Source: Nocardioides albus (lineage in GTDB: Bacteria > Actinomycetota > Actinomycetes > Propionibacteriales > Nocardioidaceae). From it: DNA of 64,000 bases. The number at the start of each line of letters is the position of its first letter. Positions within the stretch are counted from its first letter, which is position 1. The stretch is taken from the NCBI RefSeq assembly GCF_014648255.1, contig NZ_BMQT01000009.1, positions 124,001 to 188,000 of the forward strand, in the 5' to 3' direction. This document shows positions 25,186 through 35,355 of the stretch, piece after piece. The notes beneath the pieces are model-generated. The model was not told the DNA's origin and ran no database searches. It worked only from the letters and a program-made list of their open reading frames with translations. A program made the position numbers and the translations under genes.

Positions 25186-25239
25186 GGACCCGATTCTGTC
25201 ACCCAGGGTTTCATGCCGCTGGCGGGGTGCTGCGCTACT

Positions 25240-26037
25240 TCACGCGCTCCAGGGCCGGGGGGCCGGGATGACGCCGCCACGGGTGCCACCGGGGGCGACC
25301 GCGGCGGCACGCTCGCGGACCAGGCGGGCGAAGCCGAAGGCCAGCGGCTGCCAGGTCTTGATCAGCTCGTTCTCGGCGAAGGTGGCCGTCGCGACCACGT
25401 CGTCGACGCTGCGGCCGATCTGCTCGAGCTCGTCGACGGACTCGTCGGCCCACACGGCGACCGCCGCGGCGTCGACCTCGGGGTGGAACTGCACGCCCCA
25501 CACGGTCGGCGCGAGCCGGGCCGCCTGGACCTGCCCGTCGATCGAGCTGGCCAGCTTGACGGCGCCTTCCGGAAGCTCCCCGACGATGTCGCGGTGCCAG
25601 TGCATGGCGCGGTCGTCGCCGGCCAGCAGGCGCATCAGCGGGTCGAAGAGCACCTCAGGCTCCCAGGTGACCTGGCGAACGCCCACGGTCAGCCCGAACG
25701 GGCTGCGCTCCACCGTCCCGCCGAGAGCCGTCGCGGCCAGCTGGTGACCCAGGCAGATCCCGAGGGTCGGGATCCCGGCCTCGGCTGCCTGGGCGATCCG
25801 CTCGCGCGTGACCTGCAGCCAGGGGTGTTCGTCGTCGGAGTCGGCGTCCATCGAGCCACCCATGACGAGCAGCCCCGAGTAGGAGGCGTCGAGCGATGAG
25901 AGCTTCGGGATCGGCTCGGCGTAGGCCCGGCAGACGTCGACGCACATGCCCGCCTCTGCCAGCCAATGGCCGAACAACGCCGGCGGAACTGTCTCCTCGT
26001 GCTGGATGACAAGCACTCGGGGAAGACTCAACGACAT
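25240..26037 (-). CDS. class I glutamine amidotransferase-like protein
   Basis: A 265-residue protein with the class I (triad) amidotransferase fold. The nucleophile elbow LGICLGHQLAATALGG carries the Cys, and VWGVQFHPEVD carries the catalytic His and Glu. The start region SLPRVLVIQHEETVPPAL matches the stand-alone GMP-synthase-like amidotransferases, often annotated as gamma-glutamyl hydrolase- or PuuD-like enzymes. It sits between glnE and glnA2 on the same strand, as in many actinobacteria, which suggests a role in glutamine or glutamylamide metabolism. The ATG at 26037 is preferred over a GTG three codons upstream. Confidence 0.85.
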   Translation of the reverse strand: MSLSLPRVLVIQHEETVPPALFGHWLAEAGMCVDVCRAYAEPIPKLSSLDASYSGLLVMGGSMDADSDDEHPWLQVTRERIAQAAEAGIPTLGICLGHQLAATALGGTVERSPFGLTVGVRQVTWEPEVLFDPLMRLLAGDDRAMHWHRDIVGELPEGAVKLASSIDGQVQAARLAPTVWGVQFHPEVDAAAVAVWADESVDELEQIGRSVDDVVATATFAENELIKTWQPLAFGFARLVRERAAAVAPGGTRGGVIPAPRPWSA

Positions 26038-26125
26038 CACTCCCACTCTCCCGTTCGATCCAGTGTGGCAGCACCGGATCGGAAGTGTGGAATCGCCCCG
26101 TAAAGAGGTTGACAGCGCAACCTAT

Positions 26126-27463
26126 TTAGATGACGGGCAGCATCCTGGAGCGCTCGTAGGGGGTCACCTGCTCACGGTAGGCGGCCCACTCCGCGCGCTT
26201 GTTGCGCAGGAAGAAGTCGAAGACGTGCTCGCCCAGCGTCTCGGCGAGCAGCTCGGAGTCCTCGGCCACCCCGATCGCCTCGTCGAGGTTCTCCGGCAGC
26301 GGGTCGATGCCGAGGCTCTTCCGCTCGCGCTCGGTCAGCGCCCACACGTCGTCCTCGGCCTCGCGAGGAAGCTCGTAGCCCTCCTCGATGCCCTTCATGC
26401 CCGCCGCCAGGATCACCGCGAAGGCCAGGTAGGGGTTGCAGGCAGCGTCCAGGGTGCGGACCTCGATCCGGGTCGACTGGCCCTTGAGCGGCTTGTACAT
26501 CGGCACCCGGACCAGCGCGGAACGGTTGTTGTGGCCCCACGCGACGTGAGCCGGGGCCTCTCCCCCGCCGATCAGGCGCTTGTAGGAGTTGACCCACTGG
26601 TTGGTGACCGCGGTGATCTCCGGGGCGTGACGCAGCACGCCGCCGATGAAGCTGCGGCCGGTCTTGGAGAGCTGGTATTCGGCGCCCGGCTCGTAGAAGG
26701 CATTGGCATCGCCCTCGAACAGGCTCACGTGGGTGTGCATGCCCGAACCCGGGTGCTCGGTGAACGGCTTGGGCATGAAGCTGGCCCAGATGCCCTGGCT
26801 CAGCGCGACCTCGCGGACGACCGTACGGAAGGTCATGATGTTGTCGGCGGTGCTGAGCGCGTCGGCGTAGCGCAGGTCGATCTCGTTCTGGCCCGGGCCG
26901 CCCTCGTGGTGGCTGTATTCCACCGAGATGCCCATCGCCTCCAGCATGGTGATCGCCTCGCGCCGGAAGTCGGCGCCCATCGACTGGGCGGTGTGGTCGA
27001 AGTATCCGCTGGAGTCGACCGGGACCGGCTCGACACCGCCGACCGGCTTGTCCTTGAAGAGGTAGAACTCGATCTCGGGGTGCGTGTAGAAGGTGAAACC
27101 CTTCTCCGCTGCGTTGGACAGGGTGCGCTTGAGCACATAGCGCGGGTCGGCGTAGGACGGCGAGCCGTCGGGCATCACGATGTCGCAGAACATCCGTCCG
27201 GTGGACGGGCCGTCCGTACGCCACGGCAGGATCTGGAACGTGCTCGGATCCGGCAGCGCCAGCATGTCGGCCTCGGTGACCCGGGCGAACCCCTCGATCG
27301 CGCTGCCGTCGAAGCCGATGCCCTCGGCGAAGGCGCTCTCGAGCTCGGCCGGCGCCACCGCGACCGACTTCAGATAGCCGAGCACGTCGGTGAACCACAG
27401 CCGCACGAAACGTACGTCCCGCTCTTCGAGTGCCCGGAGCACGAAGTCCTGTTGCTTGCCCAT
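26126..27463 (-). CDS. glnA2: type I glutamine synthetase, GlnA2-like
   Basis: ATP-dependent ligation of ammonia to glutamate, or a related gamma-glutamylation. The 445-residue protein has the GSI signatures FDGSAIEGF, EIEFYLF, HHEGGPGQNEIDLRY, the ATP loop KPFTEHPGSGMHTHVSL and NRSALVRVP. Near residue 400, where adenylylated GSI enzymes have an NLYDLP tyrosine, this protein reads DVWALTERE, with tryptophan at the aligned position. It therefore appears not to be a substrate of the neighbouring GlnE, which must act on another synthetase elsewhere. Gene order glnE-amidotransferase-glnA2 matches the GlnA2 group of actinobacteria. Confidence 0.92.
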   Translation of the reverse strand: MGKQQDFVLRALEERDVRFVRLWFTDVLGYLKSVAVAPAELESAFAEGIGFDGSAIEGFARVTEADMLALPDPSTFQILPWRTDGPSTGRMFCDIVMPDGSPSYADPRYVLKRTLSNAAEKGFTFYTHPEIEFYLFKDKPVGGVEPVPVDSSGYFDHTAQSMGADFRREAITMLEAMGISVEYSHHEGGPGQNEIDLRYADALSTADNIMTFRTVVREVALSQGIWASFMPKPFTEHPGSGMHTHVSLFEGDANAFYEPGAEYQLSKTGRSFIGGVLRHAPEITAVTNQWVNSYKRLIGGGEAPAHVAWGHNNRSALVRVPMYKPLKGQSTRIEVRTLDAACNPYLAFAVILAAGMKGIEEGYELPREAEDDVWALTERERKSLGIDPLPENLDEAIGVAEDSELLAETLGEHVFDFFLRNKRAEWAAYREQVTPYERSRMLPVI

Positions 27464-27512
27464 GCGTGAACACTAACGGTCGGACGTTACAGGCGGGATC
27501 TCCGCGCCACGG

Positions 27513-27704
27513 TCAGCGGCCGGGACCTCTGAAGATCGAGATCACCAGCGCCACCCCGAACCCCGCCAGGGCCGCTCCGAGGACCGACCAGGCGGTGCTC
27601 GTGCCGCCTCCGCCGAGATAGCCCATGCCGGTCAGCGCCAGTGCTCCTCCGGCCAGGAGGAGCACGGCGGCCACCAGGAGCCCAAGAGCCTTACCCACAG
27701 TCAT
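27513..27704 (-). CDS. small two-helix membrane protein
   Basis: A 63-residue hydrophobic protein with two transmembrane segments (about 6-28 and 37-57) separated by a glycine-rich MGYLGGGGTSTAW loop and ending in a basic ISIFRGPGR tail. I do not recognise the family. Its size and base composition are ordinary for the region, and it lies 11 bases after the membrane protein gene at 27716 on the same strand, so it may be cotranscribed with the SatD pair. Confidence 0.6.
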   Translation of the reverse strand: MTVGKALGLLVAAVLLLAGGALALTGMGYLGGGGTSTAWSVLGAALAGFGVALVISIFRGPGR

Positions 27705-27715
27705 GACACCGAAAT

Positions 27716-28465
27716 CTAGGTGATGACCAAGGCGAGGGTCACCAGCGAGGTCATCCAGGAGACGAAGCTGCCGACCAGGAAGTACTCGGTCACGTCGTTG
27801 ATGCTCGGCCCCTCGTGCTCACCGCGGAACGACTGCAGCTCCGGCCAGCGGATCAGGCCCTTGGCCGCGACCACCAGGCCGGCGGCGGCGAGGTTGCCGG
27901 TGAGGCCTAGCCCGAAGATCGTCAGTCGCTCGAGCGGGCCCAGGAGCCGGCCGCCCTTGAGATTGTTGCCGTCGACGCCGTCGAGCGGGTTGGCCACCTT
28001 GGCGACGTCGAGGACGAGCTGCACCACGACGTTGCCGGTCGAGACCTGGACCAGCAGGCCGCCGAAGACGAGCAGCACCGCCTCGGGGCGCGCCGCCTCG
28101 ACCCAGACCCAGGGCGCCTGCTCCGCCCACGCGGCGACCGGTCCGCCGACCTCACCGGCCACCGGGGCCAGCAGGATCCCGACGAAGATCGCTCCGCCGA
28201 GCAGGGCCAGCGGGATCCCGGGATGGGGGTTCTTGTCCGCGCCCTGAGGCGGGTGGGCCAGGAAGCCCCACAGCACGGCGATCCCGGCGATCACGATCAC
28301 CGCCGCCAGGTCACCTCCGAAGAGAGCCGAGAGCAGGCCGAAAGCGATCACCGCGGCTGCCCCGATCGCCTCGGGGACCCAGCGGATCCGCTTGAACGGA
28401 TCGATGATCGAGTGGGCGAAGTCGACCGTGCCGACCCCGATCAGCAGCAGGGCTATCCAACTCAT
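27716..28465 (-). CDS. membrane partner of SatD (DUF3307-like)
   Basis: A 249-residue membrane protein with about seven hydrophobic segments. It begins MSWIALLLIGVGTVDFAHSI. Later features are LLVFGGLLVQVSTGNVVVQL and GRLLGPLERLTIFGLGLTGN; the latter resembles the conserved GRWIGILERLLI segment of DUF3307 proteins. The ATG at 28465 overlaps the stop of the SatD gene by 4 bases, so the two are translationally coupled. SatD/DUF3307 pairs recur across phyla, but the function of the pair is unknown. Confidence 0.7.
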   Translation of the reverse strand: MSWIALLLIGVGTVDFAHSIIDPFKRIRWVPEAIGAAAVIAFGLLSALFGGDLAAVIVIAGIAVLWGFLAHPPQGADKNPHPGIPLALLGGAIFVGILLAPVAGEVGGPVAAWAEQAPWVWVEAARPEAVLLVFGGLLVQVSTGNVVVQLVLDVAKVANPLDGVDGNNLKGGRLLGPLERLTIFGLGLTGNLAAAGLVVAAKGLIRWPELQSFRGEHEGPSINDVTEYFLVGSFVSWMTSLVTLALVIT

Positions 28466-29097
28466 CTGACCCCTCCCAACAGCTCGTCGGCGCGCACGAT
28501 CACGGCGATGCCGTCGCGGCGGACGCGCTGGGAGACCGCGGAGGGGGTGATGTCGAGCTCGGCGGCGATGGCCTTCTGAGGCATGGCGGAGAGCATGCCA
28601 GAAAGCACCGACACCGAGGATCGATCCAGGCGAGAAAAGAGCTCGTCGCGCGAGACCAGAGCGGCGTTGACCGCGGCCGGGTCCGGCCCGCCCGCGTCCT
28701 CCGCCGGCTGATACCAGGTCCGTACGCTGCGGGATGCCGCCTTGTTCTCGGCGTTCTCCGCCGCCTCGATCGCCGCCCGCGCCGACCACCACCCCGGCCC
28801 GTCCTCGACCCGGGGGTCGTCGCTGAGCACCCGGGTGGCGCCCCAGCTGATGCCGTGGCGTACGCCGACCACGGGCTCGAGCGCGATCCGCAGCCGGAAC
28901 GTGGCCTGGATCGCGGCGCCGACGGTCCCGAAGGCTCCCTGGTACTCGTCGCCGACCGTGATCCGCAGCGGCGTGATCGGCTGCCACCTCTCGTTGATCT
29001 CCTCGACGGCCTCGGCGAACACCGCGTGGACCTTCGCGCGGTCAGCCTTGGTGCGCGAGCCCACGAGGTCGCCGATCACGGTCGCCACAGAAGCCAT
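28462..29097 (-). CDS. SatD-family protein with C-terminal helix-turn-helix
   Basis: A 211-residue protein. Residues 1-140 match SatD: ATVIGDLVGSRTKADRAKV, ITVGDEYQGAFG and RHGISWGATRVLSDDPRVED. The C-terminal part contains a helix-turn-helix, MPQKAIAAELDITPSAVSQR. The ATG at 29097 has no Shine-Dalgarno but lies 7 bases after a TATGAT hexamer, so the transcript is probably leaderless. A perfect 10-bp inverted repeat overlaps that promoter, which fits autorepression by this protein (inference). It is coupled to the membrane gene downstream. Confidence 0.8.
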   Translation of the reverse strand: MASVATVIGDLVGSRTKADRAKVHAVFAEAVEEINERWQPITPLRITVGDEYQGAFGTVGAAIQATFRLRIALEPVVGVRHGISWGATRVLSDDPRVEDGPGWWSARAAIEAAENAENKAASRSVRTWYQPAEDAGGPDPAAVNAALVSRDELFSRLDRSSVSVLSGMLSAMPQKAIAAELDITPSAVSQRVRRDGIAVIVRADELLGGVR

Positions 29098-29106
29098 GCG
29101 TAGATC

Positions 29107-29135
29107 ATACCTTCATTCTGGTGATATGAAGGTAT
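29107..29135 (-). promoter_or_regulatory. palindromic operator and leaderless promoter of the satD pair
   Basis: ATACCTTCAT (29107-29116) and ATGAAGGTAT (29126-29135) are perfect inverted repeats separated by 9 bases, in an unusually AT-rich 60-base patch. A TATGAT -10-like hexamer overlaps the proximal arm and lies 7 bases before the satD ATG. Confidence 0.7.
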
Positions 29136-29168
29136 TTGCTTTATTTGATTTGAGTGAAGCTATCTTCT

Positions 29169-29804
29169 TCACCGTGAGGCCGTGGGCATCACGGCCGCCC
29201 CCGGTCCCGTGAGCTCGCCTGGCCAGACCGGGCGGCCGGACAGCGCGAGCACGAGCGCGATCGCGCTGCCGCGGACCTCAGGACCGGTCCCGATCGCCGT
29301 GTCGGCGTCGGTGGCCACGAGACGTACGCGCTCGGCTAGCTCCTTGCCGCCGCCCCACTTCTGCGAGGTCTTGGCCAGGTAGTGCAGCGCCGTGGCGACG
29401 TGCTCGACCGGGTAGTCGCGCTGGAGGCCCAGGGGCCGCCGGATGTCCTCGCCGTGGGCGAACTCCTCGACCAGGCGGGTGGCGAGCGGGGCCGGCGGGG
29501 TCGCCGTCCGACCGGCGACCCGGCGGAACGCCGCCAAGGTCTCGGCCGGATCGTCGGCGCGCTCCCGATCGACGCCGGTCTGGTTGTCGCGGTCGAAGTC
29601 GCCGCGAGCGGCGATCATGCGGCGTACGAACCCGAGCCGTGTCGTCGTCGCGACGTCGAACATGTGGGCGAGCACGTCGTGCACGCTCCAGCCGACACAC
29701 AGCGATGGTGTCCCCCACTGCGCGGGCGCGATCACCCCGAGATCGTTGATCAACGCCTGGCGTTCGGCATGCACGACGGCCCAGACCGCGCTCTTCGACG
29801 ACAT
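29169..29804 (-). CDS. maleylpyruvate isomerase family / DinB-like mycothiol-dependent protein
   Basis: A 211-residue member of the TIGR03083-type family. It shows SVHDVLAHMFDVATTTRLGF, with the conserved His of the DinB-like four-helix bundle, and EEFAHGEDIRRPLGL, with the second His motif. In actinobacteria these are predicted metal-dependent thiol transferases using mycothiol. The substrate is unknown. The ATG at 29804 is preferred; a 14-residue upstream extension is arginine- and serine-rich. Confidence 0.85.
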   Translation of the reverse strand: MSSKSAVWAVVHAERQALINDLGVIAPAQWGTPSLCVGWSVHDVLAHMFDVATTTRLGFVRRMIAARGDFDRDNQTGVDRERADDPAETLAAFRRVAGRTATPPAPLATRLVEEFAHGEDIRRPLGLQRDYPVEHVATALHYLAKTSQKWGGGKELAERVRLVATDADTAIGTGPEVRGSAIALVLALSGRPVWPGELTGPGAAVMPTASR

Positions 29805-29869
29805 ACTGCGGACGCTATCGCTACTCCGCGTTCCGCGCTCCCGCATTCATCGCCGGCCTCCGCCCCTCG

Positions 29870-30664
29870 CTACTTCACCGGCTGCTGCAGCTCGGTGACC
29901 CAGGCATCAGCGTCATCCGGCATCTCGAGGTAGATCTCTCGGCACGGGCCGGCGAACTCCAGACCGGAGTCGGTGACGTGGCGGGCCAGCTCCTGCCAAG
30001 CCTCACCGATCCGCGTCATCGGACCGCGGTAGATGGCGGTGACCGCGCGGTCGCAGGCCGGCAGGGTGCCGACCTCCAGCCCATCGACGCGCTTTCCGCC
30101 GAGGTCGGCTCCGGCGCCGAAGCTCATCCCGTCTCCGACGGCGTCGTACCAGCCGATCGCCGGACCGGACGGTTCGATACCGGCGGCCGCGAACGCACCG
30201 TAGACGCGCCCGAAGAGCGGGCCGACCCGCTGCCCGACCTCTGCGGTCTCGTCGACGCGGTCGGTGAGCTGGGTGAGGGTGAGGGCCGCGAGCGGCTTCT
30301 CGGTGTAGGTGAGAGTGGACATGGCGTCTCCTTCCAACAGTCGAAGACGTCGCTCCACCTCGCCGAGGCGCCGGCCGTCGGCCTCGATCTGCGATCGCAG
30401 CTCGTCGCGGCGCCGTTGCAGCAGCGCGGCGAGCTCGGCCGGCGTACGGCCCTCATCGAGCAGATCGCCGACCTCCTCGAGCGAGAAGCCCAGCGACCTG
30501 AACGCCACCAGCGCGTCGGCCCGGGCAAGCAGTGCGGGCTCGTAGAACCGGTAGCCGCTGTGCGGGTCGACGCGGGACGGCGAGAGCAGACCGAGGGAGT
30601 CGTAGTGCCTCAGCATGCGCACCGACACCCCGGCGAAGCGGGCGAAGTCTCCGATACTCAACAT
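29870..30664 (-). CDS. MerR-family regulator with GyrI-like effector domain
   Basis: A 264-residue regulator. The N-terminal MerR DNA-binding domain (SIGDFARFAGVSVRMLRHYD, then LLSPSRVDPHSGYRFYE) is followed by a coiled-coil helix (about 80-110) and a C-terminal GyrI/SOUL-like ligand domain (about 115-264), as in BmrR or TipAL-like drug sensors. It probably senses hydrophobic cations and activates an efflux or enzyme gene, but no obvious target lies next to it. The start codon ATG at 30664 gives the canonical MLSIGDFA opening. Confidence 0.9.
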   Translation of the reverse strand: MLSIGDFARFAGVSVRMLRHYDSLGLLSPSRVDPHSGYRFYEPALLARADALVAFRSLGFSLEEVGDLLDEGRTPAELAALLQRRRDELRSQIEADGRRLGEVERRLRLLEGDAMSTLTYTEKPLAALTLTQLTDRVDETAEVGQRVGPLFGRVYGAFAAAGIEPSGPAIGWYDAVGDGMSFGAGADLGGKRVDGLEVGTLPACDRAVTAIYRGPMTRIGEAWQELARHVTDSGLEFAGPCREIYLEMPDDADAWVTELQQPVK

Positions 30665-30704
30665 GACACGTTCAGCCCATCGCCTGACACTGTGTGAGAG
30701 TCAA

Positions 30705-32729
<2,025 letters not shown>

Positions 32730-32791
32730 ACCCCGAGTCTAGGGTCTGGCCACCCAGTCACCCGATGCCCCGCCGCCGACCGCGTACGACC

Positions 32792-33859
32792 TCAGGACAG
32801 GTCGCGGATACGGACGTTGCGGTAGGACACCACGTCCGGGGTGCTGCCGTGCGCCTGGATCCCGACGTGACCGATCAGTCCTCGGCTGCTGGAGTCAGGG
32901 TCGTTCGGACGACCGGGGAACGGCAGCCCGGGCAGGTTCTCGAACTCGTTGATCACGACGCCGTTGCGGATCACGGTGTAGTGCTGCCCGACGACGCGGA
33001 TCTCGAGGTCGTTCCAGGTGCCCTTCGGGGTCGGTCGCGCCTGGGCCAGGTCGAGATCCGCGAAGCCGTAGATCGAGCCGGTCTTGCGGGGGTCGTTGCT
33101 GCCACCCTCGGGCGAGTCGTTGACCTGGATCTCGTGGCCGCAGTTGACCGCGATCCAGGAGAGGTTGCCGGTCTCGCCGCCGTTGAACGTGGTCGGGCAT
33201 CCCTCGACCGGGCCCCACAGCTCGGGGAAGCGCACCTGGACGCCGCTGTTGCCGCGGGCCGAACCCGGGGCGTCGTCGCGGAACTGCAGTCGCAGCGAGA
33301 AGTCGCCGAACTCCTTCTCCGGATACCAGAGGGTTCCGAACCCGCCACCTGCTCCGGCGCGGCTGCGGATGGTGCCGTCCGAGATCAGGTCGAACCCGCC
33401 GTCGCCGGCGTAGGCCCAGTCGTCGAAGGAGCCGGCCGAGCCGTCGAAGAGCACGTCGTACCCCTCGACCTTCCCGACCTGCGAGCGGGCCGCAGCCGAC
33501 TGCAGCTTGCTGGCCTCGGCCTGCGTCACCTCACCGGTGGCGACCAGCTCGGCGGTCACGCTGCGTACGTGCGTCACGAAGGCCCCGTGAGTCGGCCACG
33601 TCCGCTCGTCGTCGATGACGTCGTTGACGGTGCAGCCGGAGCTCAGGGCGCTGTTCGCGACGCCGCTGTCGAGATCGAGGAAGACCACGCTCGAACGGGC
33701 ATCGGGTGCCGGACAGGTCATGGTCGCCGACGCTGTCCCAGCAGGACTCGCAGCGGCTGCTCCGACCGGACCGCCCAGGCACAGGGCGGCGGCCCCGAGG
33801 ACGGCCGACCCGAGGGCGAGGCGGGTCCGCGTGCGGCGTGAGGGGAAAGTGTGAGACAT
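32792..33859 (-). CDS. secreted DUF1080 (3-keto-disaccharide hydrolase-like) protein
   Basis: A 355-residue exported protein. The N-terminus has a signal peptide with arginines (SRRTRTRLALGSAVLGAAAL), cleaved near AAAASPAG. Residues 65-125 hold a short helical linker region (TWPTHGAFVTHVRSVTAELV). The C-terminal 190 residues form a concanavalin-like DUF1080 domain, with VLFDGSAGSFDDWAY, RGNSGVQVRFPELWGP and GLIGHVGIQAHG. This family includes enzymes acting on oxidised glucosides. Two cysteines in the GCPTTF and VNCGHE stretches may form a disulfide outside the cell. The exact substrate is unknown. Confidence 0.85.
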   Translation of the reverse strand: MSHTFPSRRTRTRLALGSAVLGAAALCLGGPVGAAAASPAGTASATMTCPAPDARSSVVFLDLDSGVANSALSSGCTVNDVIDDERTWPTHGAFVTHVRSVTAELVATGEVTQAEASKLQSAAARSQVGKVEGYDVLFDGSAGSFDDWAYAGDGGFDLISDGTIRSRAGAGGGFGTLWYPEKEFGDFSLRLQFRDDAPGSARGNSGVQVRFPELWGPVEGCPTTFNGGETGNLSWIAVNCGHEIQVNDSPEGGSNDPRKTGSIYGFADLDLAQARPTPKGTWNDLEIRVVGQHYTVIRNGVVINEFENLPGLPFPGRPNDPDSSSRGLIGHVGIQAHGSTPDVVSYRNVRIRDLS

Positions 33860-33954
33860 CGAGACTCCGAACGTCGGGACGCCGAATGAATTGTGATGCG
33901 CGTCACGCCGGATGCTAGTGCCGCCTGCCAGCGACTTTCAACCGTTTCTGAACG

Positions 33955-33979
33955 ACTTTCGCGGACAGTTTTCGAAAGT
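33955..33979 (-). terminator. possible hairpin terminator after the GNAT gene
   Basis: ACTTTCG (33955-33961) pairs with CGAAAGT (33973-33979) around an 11-base loop, 9 bases beyond the stop of the acetyltransferase gene at 33988. It lacks a T-run. Confidence 0.4.
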
Positions 33980-33987
33980 GGGTCCGC

Positions 33988-34599
33988 TCATCCGCCGAGG
34001 TGCTCCGAACGCAGACGGGACATGACGATGGCGTCGACGTAGCCGCCGTCGTATCGAAGCGCCTCTCGCTGGACGCCCTCGACGCTGAACCCGGCCTTCT
34101 CGTACGTACGCTGCGCCCGCGGGTTGAACGCGTAGACGCACAGCTCGATCCGGTTCAGCGCCGTGGTGCGGAAACAGTAGTCGACGATCAGGCGGGTGGC
34201 CTCGGTGCCGAGGCCACGGTTGCGGCCCTCGGGGCCGATGAGGATGCGGAAGTTCGCCGAGCGGTTGCTGGTGTCGACCTCGTTGATGGCCGCCTCGCCG
34301 ACGAGCATGCTGGTCTTCTGGTCGACGATCGCGAGGTCGAGTCGATCCGGCTGGTCGTCGCGGGTGGCGTACCACTCTCGCAGCTGCTCGTCCGGAACCG
34401 CGCTCGCCGCGTCGGTCGCCGCGGCCTCGGTGTCGCCGTGGACCGACCCGGTCAGTCTCAGCACCTCAGGGTCAGCGAGGATCCGCGCCATCGTGTCGAC
34501 ATCGCCATCGAGGAACGGCCGCAGGACGACCGCGCTTCCGACGAGCGTCGGCTTCTCGGCGAACCAGCCGGCATCTGTCTCCATCACGGCGCTGATCAT
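33988..34599 (-). CDS. GNAT-family N-acetyltransferase (RimJ/RimL-like)
   Basis: A 203-residue acetyltransferase of the RimJ/RimL type. It has RPFLDGDVDTMARILADPEV at the N-terminus, the acetyl-CoA loop LIGPEGRNRGLGTEATRLIV and the C-terminal VYAFNPRAQRTYEKAGFSVEG. The start is placed at the ATG at 34599; an ATG five codons later (34584) is also reasonable. The much longer upstream frame overlaps a divergent gene and is not supported. The acceptor could be a ribosomal protein N-terminus, an amino acid or a drug. Confidence 0.87.
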   Translation of the reverse strand: MISAVMETDAGWFAEKPTLVGSAVVLRPFLDGDVDTMARILADPEVLRLTGSVHGDTEAAATDAASAVPDEQLREWYATRDDQPDRLDLAIVDQKTSMLVGEAAINEVDTSNRSANFRILIGPEGRNRGLGTEATRLIVDYCFRTTALNRIELCVYAFNPRAQRTYEKAGFSVEGVQREALRYDGGYVDAIVMSRLRSEHLGG

Positions 34600-34701
34600 C
34601 CACTGCGATCGCTCCAGGGCGCACCTGGGATTTCGCCGGAGCGGCCCTCGAGCGGCCATAACCAGGAGCGCCGATACTGTCGTCCCGGCTAGCGTGGCCC
34701 C

Positions 34702-35238
34702 GTGCTGATCCGACGTGAGCGTCCCGAGGACGTAGCCGATATCCGTGCGGTCACCGCCGCGGCCTTTGCCGACGTGGAGCACTCGGCTCCACCGGTCGAG
34801 GCCGATGGAGTGCCAGGAGAGGCGACGCTGGTGGGGTGGCTGCGCGACGACGCCGGCTGGATCCCGGAGCTGTCGCTGGTCGCCGAGGTGGACGGGAAGG
34901 TAGTCGGCCATGTGGTGTGCACCAGCGGTGACCTCGCCGGCCGGCCTGCGCTCGGCCTCGGACCGGTGAGCGTGTCCCCTGATCGTCAGCGGGACGGAGT
35001 CGGCTCGGCCCTGATGCACGCGGTCCTGGGTGGAGCCGACGCGTTGGGCGAGCCGGTCGTGGTGCTGCTGGGATCACCGGACTACTACGGGCGGTTCGGC
35101 TTCGTGCCGGCGTCGAGCCTCGGCATCGACGCGCCCGACCCCGCGTGGGGCGACTACTTCCAGGCGCGGCCGCTGGCGGCGTACGACTCGTCCGTCCGAG
35201 GGAAGTTCACCTACGCGGCACCCTTCGACCGACTGTGA
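34702..35238 (+). CDS. GNAT-family N-acetyltransferase
   Basis: A 178-residue acetyltransferase. It begins MLIRRERPEDVADIRAVTAA and carries the acetyl-CoA motif VSPDRQRDGVGSALMHAVLG and the C-terminal VVLLGSPDYYGRFGFVPAS, typical of the YhbS-like group. The start is a GTG at 34702. It is divergent from the other acetyltransferase, 102 bases away, and the two proteins belong to different GNAT subgroups. The acceptor is unknown. Confidence 0.9.
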   Translation: MLIRRERPEDVADIRAVTAAAFADVEHSAPPVEADGVPGEATLVGWLRDDAGWIPELSLVAEVDGKVVGHVVCTSGDLAGRPALGLGPVSVSPDRQRDGVGSALMHAVLGGADALGEPVVVLLGSPDYYGRFGFVPASSLGIDAPDPAWGDYFQARPLAAYDSSVRGKFTYAAPFDRL

Positions 35239-35355
35239 GGCTGCGCGGGCGGCGAACGTGATCACCGCCACAGCGCGCACAGGACATCTGGACCTACGCT
35301 GGGAGTAGTCCGTGGACTCCATCAGGGAGCTGCGAGATGACACCAGAAAGGCTCG

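Noticed and set aside
22627-25899. 1090-codon forward frame across glnE
   Set aside because: It is the antisense shadow of glnE and the amidotransferase gene; its translation is compositionally biased with no family motifs, while the minus strand has two full GlnE modules.
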